A stretch of 64,000 nt of DNA from Tianweitania aestuarii (lineage in GTDB: Bacteria; Pseudomonadota; Alphaproteobacteria; Rhizobiales; Rhizobiaceae): contig NZ_JAFMNX010000001.1 in the NCBI RefSeq assembly GCF_018457165.1, positions 1,302,001 through 1,366,000 on the forward strand, read 5' to 3'. The notes under the pieces are model-generated. The model had not been told where the DNA came from. It did not search any database and saw nothing but the letters and a program-made list of their open reading frames with translations. Positions 24,068-36,404 of the stretch are shown piece after piece. How positions within the stretch are numbered: the first letter of the stretch is position 1; each line of letters opens with the position of its first letter. The position numbers were made by a program, and so were the translations under genes.

Positions 24068-24358
24068 TCAGGTCATACGAACGATCGCGATCTCACCTTC
24101 AACGGCACCCTGATAAGCCGATGCATGGGGCTCTTCGTCGGGCATGCCCTGCATCTCGCCGATCTGGTCCAGCTCGGCTTCGACATAGCCTTCGCGTGAA
24201 AGCGCCTCGAGTGCATTGCGCACGGCCGAATCGTCATCCGGCGCGACAAGAAGAACGTGCACTTCCTCCGACTCGCCGTCCTTCTGCATCCAGGCGCGAC
24301 CCACGATAATCGTTACCGGCGGCGACTCATTGTCGTTCTCACCCGAATCTAGCTTCAT
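24068..24358 (-). CDS. Hypothetical acidic protein, 96 residues
   Basis: 96 residues beginning MKLDSGENDNESPPVTIIVG. It is strongly acidic, with no signal peptide, membrane segment or cysteine. VHVLLVAPDDDSAVRNALEALSREGYVEAELDQIGEM looks like a compact alpha/beta fold. I do not recognise the family and give no function. It converges on rpoC across the terminator and separates rpoC from the str operon, which are often closer. Codon use resembles neighbouring genes. Confidence 0.7.
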   Translation of the reverse strand: MKLDSGENDNESPPVTIIVGRAWMQKDGESEEVHVLLVAPDDDSAVRNALEALSREGYVEAELDQIGEMQGMPDEEPHASAYQGAVEGEIAIVRMT

Positions 24359-24792
24359 GATTCTGCCCTTTCCTGGTTTTTGCGGTGCTTCCCGACCAGT
24401 CTAGCATTAAGAAAGCGGAAAGAATCCGAGATCGCGGCCTTCATGCGGGAAATTATCTTGCTCGATGGCGCGGATTCACCGCTCGTGAAGGACAAATCCC
24501 GGCGCAGCGGGGTTTCGGGGTTGACGGATGGTGACATGCGCAGTAGAAGCCGCCTCACAGAGCCGATGTGAGGGCTACCGCTTCGGGACGACACGTCCTG
24601 GACAATGTCCTCAAACAGGGTTCGTTTCTACGAGCGAATGACATTGCCGGCGCGCATGAGGCGGGAAACTGCTTCCTCTGCATTTGATTGGGCAAAGGCC
24701 GCGAGAGCGGTTTCTTGCCCGAAAACGCGTATGCTAACGGCGCTTGTATATGCCTGGAAACGGGCCCGAATGAGATAAGAGGACGACGGTTA
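24359..24792. other. Intergenic region before rpsL, no gene seen
   Basis: 434 bases. It must contain the leftward promoter of the 96-residue protein gene and the rightward promoter of the str operon. No open frame here looks coding. The best rightward promoter candidate is listed separately at 24521-24549; it would leave a leader of about 235 bases before rpsL. Confidence 0.6.
24521..24549 (+). promoter_or_regulatory. Candidate promoter for the str operon
   Basis: TTGACG (24521-24526), a 17-base spacer and TAGAAG (24544-24549). The -35 is good and the -10 is moderate. No better pair was found nearer rpsL. Confidence 0.42.
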
Positions 24793-25164
24793 ATGCCTAC
24801 CGTAAACCAGTTGATCCGCAAGCCGCGCATTGCGCCGGTGAAGCGCAACAAGGTACCGGCCATGCAGGCCAATCCACAGAAGCGTGGCGTCTGCACGCGC
24901 GTTTATACGACGACCCCGAAGAAGCCGAACTCGGCACTTCGTAAGGTTGCAAAGATCCGCTTGACCAATGGCTTCGAAGTCATCGGTTACATTCCGGGTG
25001 AGGGTCACAACCTTCAGGAGCACTCCGTGGTCATGATCCGCGGCGGCCGCGTGAAGGATCTTCCGGGTGTGCGTTACCACATCATCCGCGGCGTGCTCGA
25101 CACGCAGGGTGTGAAGAACCGCAAGCAGCGTCGTTCGAAGTACGGCGCCAAGCGCCCGAAGTAA
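24793..25164 (+). CDS. rpsL: 30S ribosomal protein S12
   Basis: 123 residues from ATG 24793; a longer in-frame extension to 24688 is not homologous. S12 lies at the decoding centre. [13 protein letters not shown] has the wild-type lysine (K43 in E. coli numbering), and [14 protein letters not shown] has the second lysine (K88) and the Asp that RimO methylthiolates, so the gene predicts a streptomycin-sensitive form. First gene of the str operon, followed by rpsG. Confidence 0.98.
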   Translation: MPTVNQLIRKPRIAPVKRNKVPAMQANPQKRGVCTRVYTTTPKKPNSALRKVAKIRLTNGFEVIGYIPGEGHNLQEHSVVMIRGGRVKDLPGVRYHIIRGVLDTQGVKNRKQRRSKYGAKRPK

Positions 25165-25207
25165 GCCAGGTCTGGTCAGGCAGCCTTTGGCGCCGACCTT
25201 TGATTGA

Positions 25208-25690
<483 letters not shown>

Positions 25691-25714
25691 TCGGCGGAAG
25701 AGAGAGGCATTCCT

Positions 25715-27805
25715 ATGGCCCGCGAATATAAAATCGAAGACTACCGTAACTTCGGCATCATGGCTCACATCGATGCTGGTAAGACGACGACGACCGAGCG
25801 CGTCCTTTACTACACCGGCAAGTCCCACAAGATCGGCGAAGTCCATGACGGCGCCGCTACGATGGACTGGATGGAGCAGGAGCAGGAACGCGGCATCACG
25901 ATCACGTCGGCTGCGACCACGACCTTCTGGAAGGGTCGCGACGGCCAGATGCGCCGCTTCAACATCATCGACACGCCAGGCCACGTTGACTTCACGATTG
26001 AAGTCGAGCGCTCGCTGCGTGTTCTTGACGGTGCGATTGCTCTGCTGGACGCCAACGCTGGCGTTGAGCCGCAGACCGAGACCGTTTGGCGCCAGGCAGA
26101 CAAGTATCATGTTCCGCGCATGATCTTCTGCAACAAGATGGACAAGATCGGCGCTGACTTCTATCGCTCGTATGAAATGATCGCGACCCGTCTTGGTGCG
26201 CAGGCTGTTGCCATGCAGCTGCCGATCGGTGCCGAGAACGAGTTCAAGGGTGTTGTCGATCTCATCGAGATGAACGCGCTTGTTTGGCGCGATGAAAGCC
26301 TGGGCGCTGCCTGGGATATCGTCGAGATCCCGGCCGATCTGAAGGATCGCGCTGAAGAATTCCGCGAGAAGTTGATCGAAGCCGCCGTCGAAATGGACGA
26401 CGAGGCGATGAACGACTACCTCGAAGGCAAGATGCCGGACAACGACAAGATCCGTGCGCTGATCCGTAAGGGCACGATCGCGGTCAAGTTCTTCCCGATG
26501 TTCTGCGGTTCCGCCTTCAAGAACAAGGGCGTACAGCCGCTTCTGGACGCAGTCGTCGAGTATCTGCCGTCGCCGGCTGATGTGCCTGCAATCAAGGGCA
26601 TCGATGCCAAAACGGAAGCAGAGATCGAGCGTCACGCTGACGACAACGAGCCGTTGTCGATGCTGGCCTTCAAGATCATGAACGATCCGTTCGTCGGTTC
26701 GCTGACCTTTGCTCGCATCTATTCGGGCAAGCTGACCAAGGGCACGTCGCTCGAGAACACCGTCAAGGGCAAGCGCGAGCGCATCGGCCGTATGCTGCAG
26801 ATGCACTCGAACTCCCGTGAAGACATCGAAGAAGCCTATGCAGGCGACATCGTTGCTCTGGCCGGCCTCAAGGAAACCACCACGGGTGACACGCTCTGCG
26901 ATCCCCTGAAGCCGGTTATCCTCGAGCGCATGGAATTCCCGGAGCCGGTCATCCAGATCGCGATCGAGCCGAAGACCAAGGGCGACCAGGAAAAGATGGG
27001 CCTCGCGCTCAACCGCCTGGCTGCAGAAGATCCTTCGTTCCGCGTCAAGACGGATGAAGAATCGGGTCAGACCATCATCGCCGGCATGGGCGAGCTTCAC
27101 CTCGACATTCTCGTCGATCGCATGAAGCGCGAGTTCAAGGTCGAAGCGACTGTGGGTGCTCCGCAGGTTGCGTATCGTGAAACGATCACGCGTCGTACCG
27201 AGGAAGACTACACGCACAAGAAGCAGACCGGTGGTACGGGTCAGTTCGCTCGTGTGAAGCTGATCTTCGAGCCCAATCCGGATGGTGAAGAGTTCGTGTT
27301 CGAATCCAAGATCGTTGGTGGTGCAGTTCCCAAGGAATACATCCCCGGCGTTCAGAAGGGCATCGAGAGCGTTCTGTCCTCGGGTCCGGTTGCTGGCTTC
27401 CCGATGCTCGGCGTCAAGGCGACGCTGATCGACGGTGCCTTCCACGACGTCGACTCCTCGGTTCTCGCATTCGAAATCGCTTCGCGTGCCTGCTTCCGTG
27501 ATGCGTCCAAGAAGGCTGGTGCACAGCTTCTCGAGCCGATCATGAAGGTCGAAGTCGTTACGCCGGAAGAATATGTCGGCAGCGTCATCGGTGACCTGAA
27601 CAGCCGTCGCGGTCAGATCCAGGGTCAGGAAGCACGCGGCGTCGCCGTTGTGATCAATGCCATGGTTCCGCTGGCTAACATGTTCAAGTACGTCGACAAC
27701 CTGCGCTCGATGAGCCAGGGACGTGCGCAGTACACGATGTTGTTCGATCACTATGAGCCGGTCCCGAATGCGGTGGCTCAGGAAATCCAGAAGAAGTTCG
27801 CGTAA
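25715..27805 (+). CDS. fusA: Elongation factor G
   Basis: 696 residues. EF-G drives ribosomal translocation and, with RRF, recycling. GTPase motifs are [12 protein letters not shown] (about 17-28), the switch region [19 protein letters not shown] and NKMD. Domains II-V follow, with [15 protein letters not shown] in domain IV and [12 protein letters not shown] in domain V. It sits in the str operon between rpsG and the second tuf. Confidence 0.98.
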   Translation: MAREYKIEDYRNFGIMAHIDAGKTTTTERVLYYTGKSHKIGEVHDGAATMDWMEQEQERGITITSAATTTFWKGRDGQMRRFNIIDTPGHVDFTIEVERSLRVLDGAIALLDANAGVEPQTETVWRQADKYHVPRMIFCNKMDKIGADFYRSYEMIATRLGAQAVAMQLPIGAENEFKGVVDLIEMNALVWRDESLGAAWDIVEIPADLKDRAEEFREKLIEAAVEMDDEAMNDYLEGKMPDNDKIRALIRKGTIAVKFFPMFCGSAFKNKGVQPLLDAVVEYLPSPADVPAIKGIDAKTEAEIERHADDNEPLSMLAFKIMNDPFVGSLTFARIYSGKLTKGTSLENTVKGKRERIGRMLQMHSNSREDIEEAYAGDIVALAGLKETTTGDTLCDPLKPVILERMEFPEPVIQIAIEPKTKGDQEKMGLALNRLAAEDPSFRVKTDEESGQTIIAGMGELHLDILVDRMKREFKVEATVGAPQVAYRETITRRTEEDYTHKKQTGGTGQFARVKLIFEPNPDGEEFVFESKIVGGAVPKEYIPGVQKGIESVLSSGPVAGFPMLGVKATLIDGAFHDVDSSVLAFEIASRACFRDASKKAGAQLLEPIMKVEVVTPEEYVGSVIGDLNSRRGQIQGQEARGVAVVINAMVPLANMFKYVDNLRSMSQGRAQYTMLFDHYEPVPNAVAQEIQKKFA

Positions 27806-27806
27806 A

Positions 27807-27850
27807 GCCCGCGCGCTTACGCCATCACCCATTGATGCCCCGGCGCGGGC
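27807..27850 (+). other. Inverted repeat between fusA and tuf
   Basis: GCCCGCGC (27807-27814) and GCGCGGGC (27843-27850) are perfect complements separated by 28 bases, filling most of the 66-base gap. There is no T-run. It may be an mRNA structure that sets relative fusA and tuf output. Confidence 0.45.
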
Positions 27851-27871
27851 AAGAAAGTTAGGAGAAGTCAC

Positions 27872-29047
<1,176 letters not shown>

Positions 29048-29063
29048 TAGGCACGGGCTTTAG

Positions 29064-29087
29064 TCCCGCGGCAAAGTGGCCGCGGGA
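29064..29087 (+). promoter_or_regulatory. Hairpin between tuf and rpsJ
   Basis: A perfect 8-bp stem, TCCCGCGG (29064-29071) with CCGCGGGA (29080-29087), extends after an internal loop by a few outer pairs (GCTT/AAGC). It ends 23 bases before the rpsJ ATG. There is no T-run. It could act as a translational control element at the junction of the str and S10 operons. Confidence 0.5.
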
Positions 29088-29110
29088 GCTAAGCGCAAGG
29101 AAGTGACGCA

Positions 29111-29419
29111 ATGAACGGACAAAATATCCGCATCCGCCTGAAAGCGTTCGACCATCGTGTACTCGACGCTTCCACGCGCGAGATCGTGTCGACGGCGAAG
29201 CGCACCGGTGCGAATGTACGTGGCCCAATCCCGCTGCCGACCCGCATCGAGAAGTTCACCGTGAACCGCTCGCCGCACATCGACAAGAAGAGCCGCGAAC
29301 AGTTCGAGATGCGCACCCATAAGCGCCTTCTCGACATCGTCGATCCCACTCCGCAGACGGTTGATGCGCTGATGAAGCTCGATCTCGCCGCTGGCGTGGA
29401 TGTTGAGATCAAGCTTTAA
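29111..29419 (+). CDS. rpsJ: 30S ribosomal protein S10 (NusE)
   Basis: 102 residues. Besides its 30S head role, S10 is NusE and partners NusB and NusG in antitermination. The start [19 protein letters not shown], the loop [29 protein letters not shown] and the end DVEIKL are typical. It follows tuf by 63 bases and heads the S10 operon; a 106-base gap precedes rplC. Confidence 0.98.
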   Translation: MNGQNIRIRLKAFDHRVLDASTREIVSTAKRTGANVRGPIPLPTRIEKFTVNRSPHIDKKSREQFEMRTHKRLLDIVDPTPQTVDALMKLDLAAGVDVEIKL

Positions 29420-29525
29420 GAGGCTTTCGCGACAGGTTTGTGACGCCCTTTGCGGCTCCAGACCTGAGGAAGAACGAGAGGCGTGACGGCTGCGGCCGAC
29501 AGCGAACTCTGAAGGAAACGAACCG

Positions 29526-30245
29526 ATGCGTTCAGGTGTAATTGCACAGAAGTTGGGGATGACGCGCATCTACAACGATGCCGGCGAGCATGTGCCCGTG
29601 ACGGTTCTCCGCATGGAGAACTGCCAGGTAGTCGCTCAGCGCACCCAGGAAAAGAACGGCTACACGGCGGTGCAGCTCGGCGTCGGCCTTGCCAAGGTGA
29701 AGAACACCTCCAAGGCACTGCGCGGCCATTTTGCAACCGCTTCCGTTGAGCCGAAGGCCAAGGTCGCCGAGTTCCGGGTCACCCCTGAGAACCTGCTCGA
29801 CATCGGCGCCGAAATCACGGTCGAGCATTTCGTTGCCGGCCAGAAGGTCGACGTTACGGGAACCTCGATTGGTAAGGGTTTCCAGGGCGTCATCAAGCGT
29901 CACAACTTCGGTGGTGGCCGCGCTACTCACGGTAACTCGGTTTCGCACCGCGTTCACGGCTCGACTGGTCAGCGCCAGGATCCGGGGAAGGTGTTCAAGG
30001 GCAAGAAGATGGCCGGCCACATGGGCGACGTTCGCGTCACCACCCAGAATGTGGAAGTCGTCTCGACCGATACCGATCGTGGCCTGATCCTGATCCGCGG
30101 TGCGGTTCCGGGTTCCAAGGGCGCCTGGATCATGGTTCGCGATGCGGCCAAGGTTTCGTTGCCAGACAATGCGCCGAAGCCGGCTGCAATCCGCGCCGCT
30201 GCCCAGGCTTCCAATGAAGCTCCGGCTACTGAAGGGGCCGAATAA
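29526..30245 (+). CDS. rplC: 50S ribosomal protein L3
   Basis: 239 residues, about 30 longer than the E. coli protein because of a C-terminal Ala-rich tail ([20 protein letters not shown]). L3 binds near the peptidyl-transferase centre and starts 50S assembly. The central [21 protein letters not shown] loop contains the Gln that PrmB methylates in other bacteria. The stop overlaps the rplD start by one base (TAATG). Confidence 0.97.
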   Translation: MRSGVIAQKLGMTRIYNDAGEHVPVTVLRMENCQVVAQRTQEKNGYTAVQLGVGLAKVKNTSKALRGHFATASVEPKAKVAEFRVTPENLLDIGAEITVEHFVAGQKVDVTGTSIGKGFQGVIKRHNFGGGRATHGNSVSHRVHGSTGQRQDPGKVFKGKKMAGHMGDVRVTTQNVEVVSTDTDRGLILIRGAVPGSKGAWIMVRDAAKVSLPDNAPKPAAIRAAAQASNEAPATEGAE

Positions 30246-30865
30246 TGGATCTGACGGTCAAAACTCTTTCCGGCGGTGAAGCCGGTCAGCTCTCGCTGAA
30301 CGAGGGCATTTTCGGACTGGAGCCGCGCGAAGACATCGTGGCTCGCGTTGTTCGCTGGCAGCTCGCAAAGCGCCAGCAGGGCACGCACCAGGCCAAGGGC
30401 CGTGCGGAAATCTCCCGCACCGGTGCCAAGATGTACAAGCAGAAGGGTACGGGCCGCGCTCGTCACTCCTCGGCACGCGCTCCGCAGTTCCGCGGCGGTG
30501 GTAAGGCTCACGGCCCGGTTTCCCGCAGCCATGAGCATGAACTGCCGAAGAAGGTTCGTGCGCTCGGTTTGAAGCATGCGCTGTCGGCGAAGGCCAAGGC
30601 ATCCAACCTGATCGTCATCGACGATCTGGCTGTTCAGGATGCAAAGACCAAGGCGCTGATCGCGAACTTCGCGGGTCTCGGCCTGACCAACGCTCTGTTC
30701 ATTGGTGGCGCTGAGCTGGACCAGAACTTCGCCCGGGCTGCCTCGAACATCCCGAACATCGACGTTCTGCCGATCCAGGGCATCAACGTCTACGACATCA
30801 TGCGCCGCGGTACGCTCGTCCTTTCGAAGTCGGCCGTGGAAGCTCTCGAGGAGCGCTTCAAATGA
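30245..30865 (+). CDS. rplD: 50S ribosomal protein L4
   Basis: 206 residues. The extended loop [21 protein letters not shown] reaches into the exit tunnel. In E. coli L4 also represses the S10 operon; no obvious S10-type leader was recognised here. The start overlaps the rplC stop by one base and the end overlaps rplW by four (ATGA), so translation is probably coupled. Confidence 0.97.
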   Translation: MDLTVKTLSGGEAGQLSLNEGIFGLEPREDIVARVVRWQLAKRQQGTHQAKGRAEISRTGAKMYKQKGTGRARHSSARAPQFRGGGKAHGPVSRSHEHELPKKVRALGLKHALSAKAKASNLIVIDDLAVQDAKTKALIANFAGLGLTNALFIGGAELDQNFARAASNIPNIDVLPIQGINVYDIMRRGTLVLSKSAVEALEERFK

Positions 30866-31155
30866 CGGACCTGCGCCACTACGACGTAATCGTCAGCCCG
30901 GCGATCACCGAAAAGTCGACTATGGCTTCCGAACAGAACCAGGTCGTCTTCAACGTCGCCAAGAAGGCGACTAAGCCTGAGATCAAGGCAGCGATCGAGT
31001 CGCTGTTCGGCGTCAAGGTGACGGCAGTGAACACCCTGGTCCGCAAGGGCAAGGTCAAGCGCTTCCGTGGCACCATCGGTCGTCAGAGCGACGTCAAGAA
31101 GGCTGTTATCACCCTGGCAGACGGCGACACGATCGACGTCTCGACGGGTCTATAA
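30862..31155 (+). CDS. rplW: 50S ribosomal protein L23
   Basis: 97 residues. L23 sits at the tunnel exit and docks trigger factor and SRP. The N-terminal [14 protein letters not shown] and [19 protein letters not shown] are typical of the family. It overlaps rplD by four bases and is followed by rplB after 22. Confidence 0.97.
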   Translation: MTDLRHYDVIVSPAITEKSTMASEQNQVVFNVAKKATKPEIKAAIESLFGVKVTAVNTLVRKGKVKRFRGTIGRQSDVKKAVITLADGDTIDVSTGL

Positions 31156-31177
31156 GTAGGCCGGAAGGACAAGAACA

Positions 31178-32011
31178 ATGGCACTCAAGTCTTATAACCC
31201 GACGACGCCGAGCCAGCGCCAGCTGGTCATCGTTGATCGCTCCGGGCTCTACAAAGGCAAGCCGGTTAAGGCTCTGACCGAAGGTTTGACCAAGAGCGGC
31301 GGCCGAAACAACTACGGTCGTATCACGGCTCGCTTCATCGGCGGCGGTCACAAGCGTACCTATCGTCTGATCGACTTCAAGCGTCGCAAGTTCGACGTTT
31401 CGGGCACGATCGAGCGTCTGGAATACGATCCGAACCGCACCGCGTTCATCGCGCTGGTGAAGTACGACGACGGCGAACTGGCTTACATCCTGGCTCCGCA
31501 GCGCGTTGCTGCCGGCGACAAGATCATTGCCGGCGCAACCGCCGACGTGAAGCCAGGCAATGCAATGCCGCTGCAGGCAATGCCGGTCGGCACGATCATC
31601 CACAATGTGGAGCTCAAGCCGGGCAAGGGCGGTCAGATCGCTCGTTCCGCCGGATCCTACGCCCAGCTGGTCGGTCGCGATCAGGGCATGGCGATCCTGC
31701 GCTTGAACTCCGGTGAACAGCGCATTGTGCACGGCTCGTGCATGGCAACCGTCGGCGCCGTGTCCAACCCGGACCACGGCAACATCAATGACGGTAAGGC
31801 TGGTCGTACCGTTTGGCGTGGCAAGCGTCCGCATAACCGCGGTGTTGTCATGAACCCGGTTGACCACCCGCATGGTGGTGGTGAAGGCCGTACGTCCGGT
31901 GGTCGTCATCCGGTGTCCCCATGGGGCAAGCCGACCAAGGGCAAGAAGACGCGGTCCAACAAGTCGACCGATAAGTTCATCATGCGCTCGCGCCACCAGC
32001 GCAAGAGCTAA
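31178..32011 (+). CDS. rplB: 50S ribosomal protein L2
   Basis: 277 residues. L2 is needed for subunit association and peptidyl transfer. The C-terminal [17 protein letters not shown] carries the conserved histidine near the peptidyl-transferase centre. The N-terminal [16 protein letters not shown] and the basic C-terminal tail are normal. rpsS follows after 15 bases. Confidence 0.98.
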   Translation: MALKSYNPTTPSQRQLVIVDRSGLYKGKPVKALTEGLTKSGGRNNYGRITARFIGGGHKRTYRLIDFKRRKFDVSGTIERLEYDPNRTAFIALVKYDDGELAYILAPQRVAAGDKIIAGATADVKPGNAMPLQAMPVGTIIHNVELKPGKGGQIARSAGSYAQLVGRDQGMAILRLNSGEQRIVHGSCMATVGAVSNPDHGNINDGKAGRTVWRGKRPHNRGVVMNPVDHPHGGGEGRTSGGRHPVSPWGKPTKGKKTRSNKSTDKFIMRSRHQRKS

Positions 32012-32026
32012 GGTAGAGGTACGACA

Positions 32027-32305
32027 GTGACCCGTTCAGTCTGGAAAGGCCCGTTCATTGATGGCTTTCTTCTCAAGAAGGCCGACAAGGTTCGTGAAGG
32101 CGGCCGCAACGAGGTGATCAAGATGTGGAGCCGCCGCTCCACCATCCTGCCGCAGTTTGTCGGCCTCACCTTCGGTGTTTACAACGGCCAGAAGCACATT
32201 CCCGTCAACGTGTCGGAAGACATGGTTGGCCACAAGTTCGGCGAGTTCTCTCCGACCCGTACTTATTACGGTCACGGAGCGGACAAGAAGGCGAAGAGGA
32301 AATAA
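32027..32305 (+). CDS. rpsS: 30S ribosomal protein S19
   Basis: 92 residues starting with GTG 32027, preceded by GGTAGAGG. S19 forms a complex with S13 in the 30S head. [19 protein letters not shown] at the start and [20 protein letters not shown] at the end are typical. rplV begins two bases after the stop. Confidence 0.97.
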   Translation: MTRSVWKGPFIDGFLLKKADKVREGGRNEVIKMWSRRSTILPQFVGLTFGVYNGQKHIPVNVSEDMVGHKFGEFSPTRTYYGHGADKKAKRK

Positions 32306-32307
32306 CG

Positions 32308-32697
32308 ATGGGCAAGGCCAAAGCTCCGCGCCGGCTTGCTGATAACGAGGCGCGCGCCGTTCTGCGCACCATTCGCATCAGCCCGCAGAAGCTGAACCTG
32401 GTTGCTGCGCTGATCCGCGGCAAGAAGGTGCAGGCTGCGCTTGCCGATCTTGAATTCTCGCAGAAGCGTATTGCCGGCACCGTCAAGAAGACGTTGGAAT
32501 CGGCGATCGCCAATGCCGAGAACAACCACGATCTCGATGTCGACGCCCTGGTTGTTGCCGAGGCTTATGTCGGCAAGTCGATCGTGATGAAGCGTTTCCA
32601 TACCCGTGGCCGCGGTCGCGCCAGCCGCATCGAAAAGCCGTTCGCGCACCTGACGATCGTGGTTCGCGAAAAGGAAGAGAAAGTGGAGGCCGCCTGA
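32308..32697 (+). CDS. rplV: 50S ribosomal protein L22
   Basis: 129 residues from ATG 32308. The beta-hairpin that lines the exit tunnel is present around residues 80-100 ([17 protein letters not shown]); changes there give macrolide resistance in other bacteria and none is evident. A longer upstream frame overlaps rpsS and is not real. The last base of the stop is the first base of the rpsC ATG. Confidence 0.96.
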   Translation: MGKAKAPRRLADNEARAVLRTIRISPQKLNLVAALIRGKKVQAALADLEFSQKRIAGTVKKTLESAIANAENNHDLDVDALVVAEAYVGKSIVMKRFHTRGRGRASRIEKPFAHLTIVVREKEEKVEAA

Positions 32698-33401
32698 TGG
32701 GCCAGAAAATCAACCCGATCGGTCTGCGCCTCGGCATCAACCGCACCTGGGATTCGCGTTGGTACGCGAACACCGGTGAGTACGGGCAGCTGCTGCACGA
32801 AGACATCAAGATCCGTAAGTATCTGATGAACGAGTTGAAGCAGGCCGCGATCTCGAAGGTTGTGATCGAGCGCCCGCACAAGAAGTGCCGCGTAACGATC
32901 TACGCTGCTCGTCCAGGCCTGATCATCGGCAAGAAGGGCGCGGACATCGAAAAGCTTCGCAAGAAGCTGATGGAGATGACCAAGTCCGAAACGCACCTCA
33001 ACATCGTTGAAGTGCGCAAGCCGGAAACGGATGCTACGCTGGTTGCCCAGTCGATCGCGCAGCAGCTCGAGCGTCGTATCGCTTTCCGTCGTGCTATGAA
33101 GCGTGCCGTTCAGTCGGCAATGCGTCTGGGCGCCGAAGGCATCCGCATCAACTGCGCGGGTCGTCTGGGCGGTGCTGAAATCGCTCGCATGGAATGGTAC
33201 CGCGAAGGTCGCGTTCCGCTGCACACGCTGCGCGCCGATGTTGATTATGGCACGGCTGAAGCCCATACGGCTTACGGCATCTGCGGCGTGAAGGTCTGGG
33301 TCTTCAAGGGTGAGATCCTCGAACACGATCCGATGGCTTCCGAGCGCCGCGCAGCCGAGGCTGAACAGCCTTCGAGCAACCGCCGCCGCGAACACGCGTA
33401 A
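32697..33401 (+). CDS. rpsC: 30S ribosomal protein S3
   Basis: 234 residues. The N-terminal KH domain has [18 protein letters not shown], with the conserved GxxG loop, and the C-terminal domain has the [21 protein letters not shown] signature. S3 lines the mRNA entry channel and has helicase activity. The tail after residue 215 is short and basic. It overlaps rplV by one base. Confidence 0.98.
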   Translation: MGQKINPIGLRLGINRTWDSRWYANTGEYGQLLHEDIKIRKYLMNELKQAAISKVVIERPHKKCRVTIYAARPGLIIGKKGADIEKLRKKLMEMTKSETHLNIVEVRKPETDATLVAQSIAQQLERRIAFRRAMKRAVQSAMRLGAEGIRINCAGRLGGAEIARMEWYREGRVPLHTLRADVDYGTAEAHTAYGICGVKVWVFKGEILEHDPMASERRAAEAEQPSSNRRREHA

Positions 33402-33435
33402 GCTGGTCGCTTTAGAGAATTTGGAGTAGAGAACA

Positions 33436-33849
33436 ATGCTGCAGCCAAAGCGCACAAGGTTCCGCAAGCAGTTCAAGGGCCGCATCCACGGCCTGGCCAA
33501 GGGTGGTACCGACCTGAACTTCGGTGGCTTTGGCTTGAAGGCTTTAGAGCCGAATCGCGTCACCGCACGTGAGATCGAGGCGGCCCGCCGCGCGATCACG
33601 CGTGAGATGAAGCGTCAGGGTCGCGTCTGGATCCGAGTGTTCCCGGATCTGCCGGTGACCTCGAAGCCGACTGAAGTTCGTATGGGTAAGGGTAAGGGCG
33701 CTGTTGACTATTGGGCGTGCCGGGTTAAGCCGGGCCGCGTGATGTTCGAGATCGACGGTGTTTCGGAAGATATCGCACGTGAGGCTCTTCGCCTTGGTGC
33801 TGCCAAGCTTTCGGTTAAGACCCGCTTCATCCAGCGCATCGCAGAATAA
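33436..33849 (+). CDS. rplP: 50S ribosomal protein L16
   Basis: 137 residues. L16 helps position A-site t[22 protein letters not shown] at the start, [30 protein letters not shown]-type sequence in the centre, and a conserved C-terminus are present. It lies 34 bases after rpsC and 15 before rpmC. Confidence 0.97.
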   Translation: MLQPKRTRFRKQFKGRIHGLAKGGTDLNFGGFGLKALEPNRVTAREIEAARRAITREMKRQGRVWIRVFPDLPVTSKPTEVRMGKGKGAVDYWACRVKPGRVMFEIDGVSEDIAREALRLGAAKLSVKTRFIQRIAE

Positions 33850-33864
33850 GGAAGGGCGAGGATC

Positions 33865-34065
33865 ATGAAGACCGCCGATGTCCGGGCGATGAGCCAGGAC
33901 CAGATGAACGACAAGCTGGCCGACCTCAAGAAGGAGCAGTTCAACCTGCGCTTCCAGAAGGCAACCGGTCAGATGGAAAAGACCGCGCGGGTCAAGCAGA
34001 TCCGCCGCGACATCGCCCGGATCAAGACGATCGCCGCCGAGAAATCGGCTGGTCAGAAGGCATAA
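33865..34065 (+). CDS. rpmC: 50S ribosomal protein L29
   Basis: 66 residues, an all-helical protein at the tunnel exit beside L23. [26 protein letters not shown] contains the family signature. Spacings are 15 bases from rplP and 11 to rpsQ. Confidence 0.96.
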   Translation: MKTADVRAMSQDQMNDKLADLKKEQFNLRFQKATGQMEKTARVKQIRRDIARIKTIAAEKSAGQKA

Positions 34066-34076
34066 GGAAGAAAACC

Positions 34077-34319
34077 ATGCCGAAGCGCGTCATGCAGGGC
34101 ACTGTCGTCAGCGACAAGAACGAGAAGACCGTTGTCGTAAAGGTGGAGCGTCGCTTCACCCATCCGGTGATGAAGAAAACCGTCCGTCTGTCGAAGAAGT
34201 ACAAGGCTCACGACGAAAACAATGCCCACAAGGTTGGCGATATTGTTTTCATTCAGGAGTCGGCACCAATCTCGCGCGACAAGCGCTGGGTGGTGATCGC
34301 TTCCGAAGAAGCGAACTAG
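34077..34319 (+). CDS. rpsQ: 30S ribosomal protein S17
   Basis: 80 residues with the OB-fold pattern [26 protein letters not shown] and [20 protein letters not shown]17 is an early 16S rRNA binder in the 30S body. A 67-base gap with a partly paired GGGAGGG/CCTTCCC element precedes rplN. Confidence 0.97.
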   Translation: MPKRVMQGTVVSDKNEKTVVVKVERRFTHPVMKKTVRLSKKYKAHDENNAHKVGDIVFIQESAPISRDKRWVVIASEEAN

Positions 34320-34386
34320 AAACGTTTTGACAAGCCGGGGAGGGTATTAGGCCTTCCCGAGATAGAAAAGAAAAAGGCGGCCAGTC

Positions 34387-34755
34387 ATGATTCAGATGCA
34401 GTCGAACCTCGACGTGGCGGATAATTCCGGTGCGCGTCGCGTCATGTGCATCAAGGTGCTGGGCGGCTCGAAGCGGAAGTACGCATCCGTCGGCGACGTT
34501 ATCGTCGTATCGATCAAGGAAGCGATCCCGCGTGGCCGCGTAAAGAAGGGTGACGTGATGAAGGCCGTCGTGGTTCGCACCGCGAAGGACATTCGCCGTC
34601 CCGATGGCAGCGTGATCCGCTTCGATAAGAATGCGGCCGTGCTGATCGACAACAAGAAAGAGCCGATTGGCACGCGTATCTTCGGACCGGTTCCGCGCGA
34701 ATTGCGCGCCAAGAACCACATGAAGATCATCTCGCTCGCGCCAGAAGTGCTCTGA
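34387..34755 (+). CDS. rplN: 50S ribosomal protein L14
   Basis: 122 residues. L14 sits at the subunit interface and is the docking site of the silencing factor Rsf[28 protein letters not shown] and the C-terminal [23 protein letters not shown] are almost invariant in bacteria. First gene of the spc group; rplX follows after 13 bases. Confidence 0.98.
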   Translation: MIQMQSNLDVADNSGARRVMCIKVLGGSKRKYASVGDVIVVSIKEAIPRGRVKKGDVMKAVVVRTAKDIRRPDGSVIRFDKNAAVLIDNKKEPIGTRIFGPVPRELRAKNHMKIISLAPEVL

Positions 34756-34768
34756 GGAGAACGGACCA

Positions 34769-35080
34769 ATGAACAAGATCCGCAAAGGCGACAACGTCGT
34801 CGTTCTCTCGGGCAAGGACAAGGGCCGCAGCGGCGAAGTCCTTCAGGTCATGCCGAAGGACGATAAGGCTGTTGTTCGCGGCGTGAACATGGTGCGCAAG
34901 CACCAGAAGCAGACCCAATCGCAGGAAGGCGGCATCATCTCGAAAGAGGCGCCGATCCACCTGTCCAACATTGCGCTCGCCGATCCCAAGGACGGCAAGC
35001 CGACGCGCGTCGGTTTCGACATCCGTGACGGCAAGAAGGTGCGCATCGCCAAGCGCTCGGGAGATGTCATCAATGGCTGA
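34769..35080 (+). CDS. rplX: 50S ribosomal protein L24
   Basis: 103 residues with an N-terminal KOW motif ([24 protein letters not shown]), an initiator of 50S assembly. Its last eight bases overlap the rplE start, which suggests translational coupling. Confidence 0.97.
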   Translation: MNKIRKGDNVVVLSGKDKGRSGEVLQVMPKDDKAVVRGVNMVRKHQKQTQSQEGGIISKEAPIHLSNIALADPKDGKPTRVGFDIRDGKKVRIAKRSGDVING

Positions 35081-35630
35081 GCAGCAGTACAAGGCGCGTC
35101 TTAAGTCCCTTTACCAGGACACGATCCGCGCGTCGCTCCAGGAGCAGTTCAACTACTCCAACGAAATGCAGATCCCGCGCCTGGACAAGGTCGTGATCAA
35201 CATGGGCGTCGGCGAAGCCACGGCCGACTCCAAGAAGCCTTCGGTTGCTGCCGAAGATCTCGCGATGATCGCCGGCCAGAAGGCTGTCGTGACCCGCGCG
35301 CGCACTTCGATCGCCGGCTTCAAGGTTCGTGAGAACATGCCGATCGGCGCCAAGGTTACGCTTCGCAAGGAGCGCATGTATGAGTTCGTCGACCGTCTGG
35401 TCACGATTGCTCTGCCGCGCGTCCGCGATTTCCGTGGCCTGAACCCCAAGAGCTTCGATGGCCGTGGCAACTTCGCCATGGGCATCAAGGAACACATCGT
35501 ATTCCCCGAGATCAACTACGACAAAGTTGATCAGGTTTGGGGAATGGACATCATCGTTTGTACGACTGCAAAGACGGATGACGAAGCACGGGCTCTTTTG
35601 AAGGCCCTGAACTTCCCGTTTCGCCAGTAA
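35073..35630 (+). CDS. rplE: 50S ribosomal protein L5
   Basis: 185 residues from ATG 35073 inside the end of rplX. L5 binds 5S rRNA and contacts S13 across the subunits. [19 protein letters not shown] near residue 30 and [28 protein letters not shown] are typical. The long upstream open frame overlapping rplX is not coding. Confidence 0.97.
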   Translation: MAEQQYKARLKSLYQDTIRASLQEQFNYSNEMQIPRLDKVVINMGVGEATADSKKPSVAAEDLAMIAGQKAVVTRARTSIAGFKVRENMPIGAKVTLRKERMYEFVDRLVTIALPRVRDFRGLNPKSFDGRGNFAMGIKEHIVFPEINYDKVDQVWGMDIIVCTTAKTDDEARALLKALNFPFRQ

Positions 35631-35656
35631 CGGCAGCGAGCAAAGGAAAATCTGAA

Positions 35657-35962
35657 ATGGCAAAGACCAGCTCAGTCCAGAAAGACAAAAAGGTCCGCAA
35701 GATTGTGGCTCGCTACGCTGAGAAGCGTAAGGAGCTCAAGGACATCATCATGGACCAGGATCGTCCGATCGAAGAGCGTTTCCGCGCGCAGCTCAAGCTT
35801 GCCGCGCTTCCGCGCAATTCCTCGAAGGTTCGCATCCATAACCGTTGCGAAGTGACTGGCCGTCCGCACGCCTATTACCGCAAGCTGCGCATGTCGCGTA
35901 TCGCACTGCGCGATCTGGGTTCCGTGGGCGCGATCCCCGGCCTGGTCAAGTCGAGCTGGTAA
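35657..35962 (+). CDS. rpsN: 30S ribosomal protein S14 (zinc-free form)
   Basis: 101 residues, the long form that lacks the CxxC-CxxC zinc ribbon; only one cysteine (NRCEVTGRP) is present. The C-terminal RLRMSRI-type segment and [11 protein letters not shown] are conserved. Order rplE-rpsN-rpsH is standard. It lies 26 bases after rplE and 12 before rpsH. Confidence 0.97.
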   Translation: MAKTSSVQKDKKVRKIVARYAEKRKELKDIIMDQDRPIEERFRAQLKLAALPRNSSKVRIHNRCEVTGRPHAYYRKLRMSRIALRDLGSVGAIPGLVKSSW

Positions 35963-35974
35963 GGAGAGACAGTT

Positions 35975-36373
35975 ATGTCCATGACCGATCCTCTCGGCGA
36001 TATGCTGACCCGCATCCGCAACGCACTCGGCCGTCGCAAGCTCACGGTTTCCACGCCGTCTTCGCGTCTGCGCATGCGCGTTCTGGATGTTCTGAAGTCC
36101 GAAGGCTATATCCGCGATTACTCCGTATCCGAATTCGAGAACGGCAAGTCCGAGATCGAGATCGAGCTGAAGTACCACGAAGGTGCTCCGGTTATTCGCG
36201 AGATCAGCCGCGTTTCAAAGCCTGGCCGCCGCGTCTACGTTTCGATGAAGACGATCCCGCACGTGGCCAACGGCCTCGGCATCTCGATCCTGTCGACGCC
36301 GAAAGGCGTGATGGCCGATCACGAGGCGCGCGAGCAGAACGTCGGCGGCGAAATCCTCTGCCAGATCTTCTGA
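35975..36373 (+). CDS. rpsH: 30S ribosomal protein S8
   Basis: 132 residues. S8 binds the centre of 16S rRNA and in E. coli represses the spc operon at rpl[20 protein letters not shown] at the start and [31 protein letters not shown] at the end are typical. Confidence 0.97.
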   Translation: MSMTDPLGDMLTRIRNALGRRKLTVSTPSSRLRMRVLDVLKSEGYIRDYSVSEFENGKSEIEIELKYHEGAPVIREISRVSKPGRRVYVSMKTIPHVANGLGISILSTPKGVMADHEAREQNVGGEILCQIF

Positions 36374-36404
36374 TCGGCGGACAAGAACAACGAGGACAAG
36401 ACCA

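Noticed and set aside
24380-24571. Short rightward open frame before rpsL
   Set aside because: It covers the divergent start region of the 96-residue protein gene and the likely str promoter; no coding signature.
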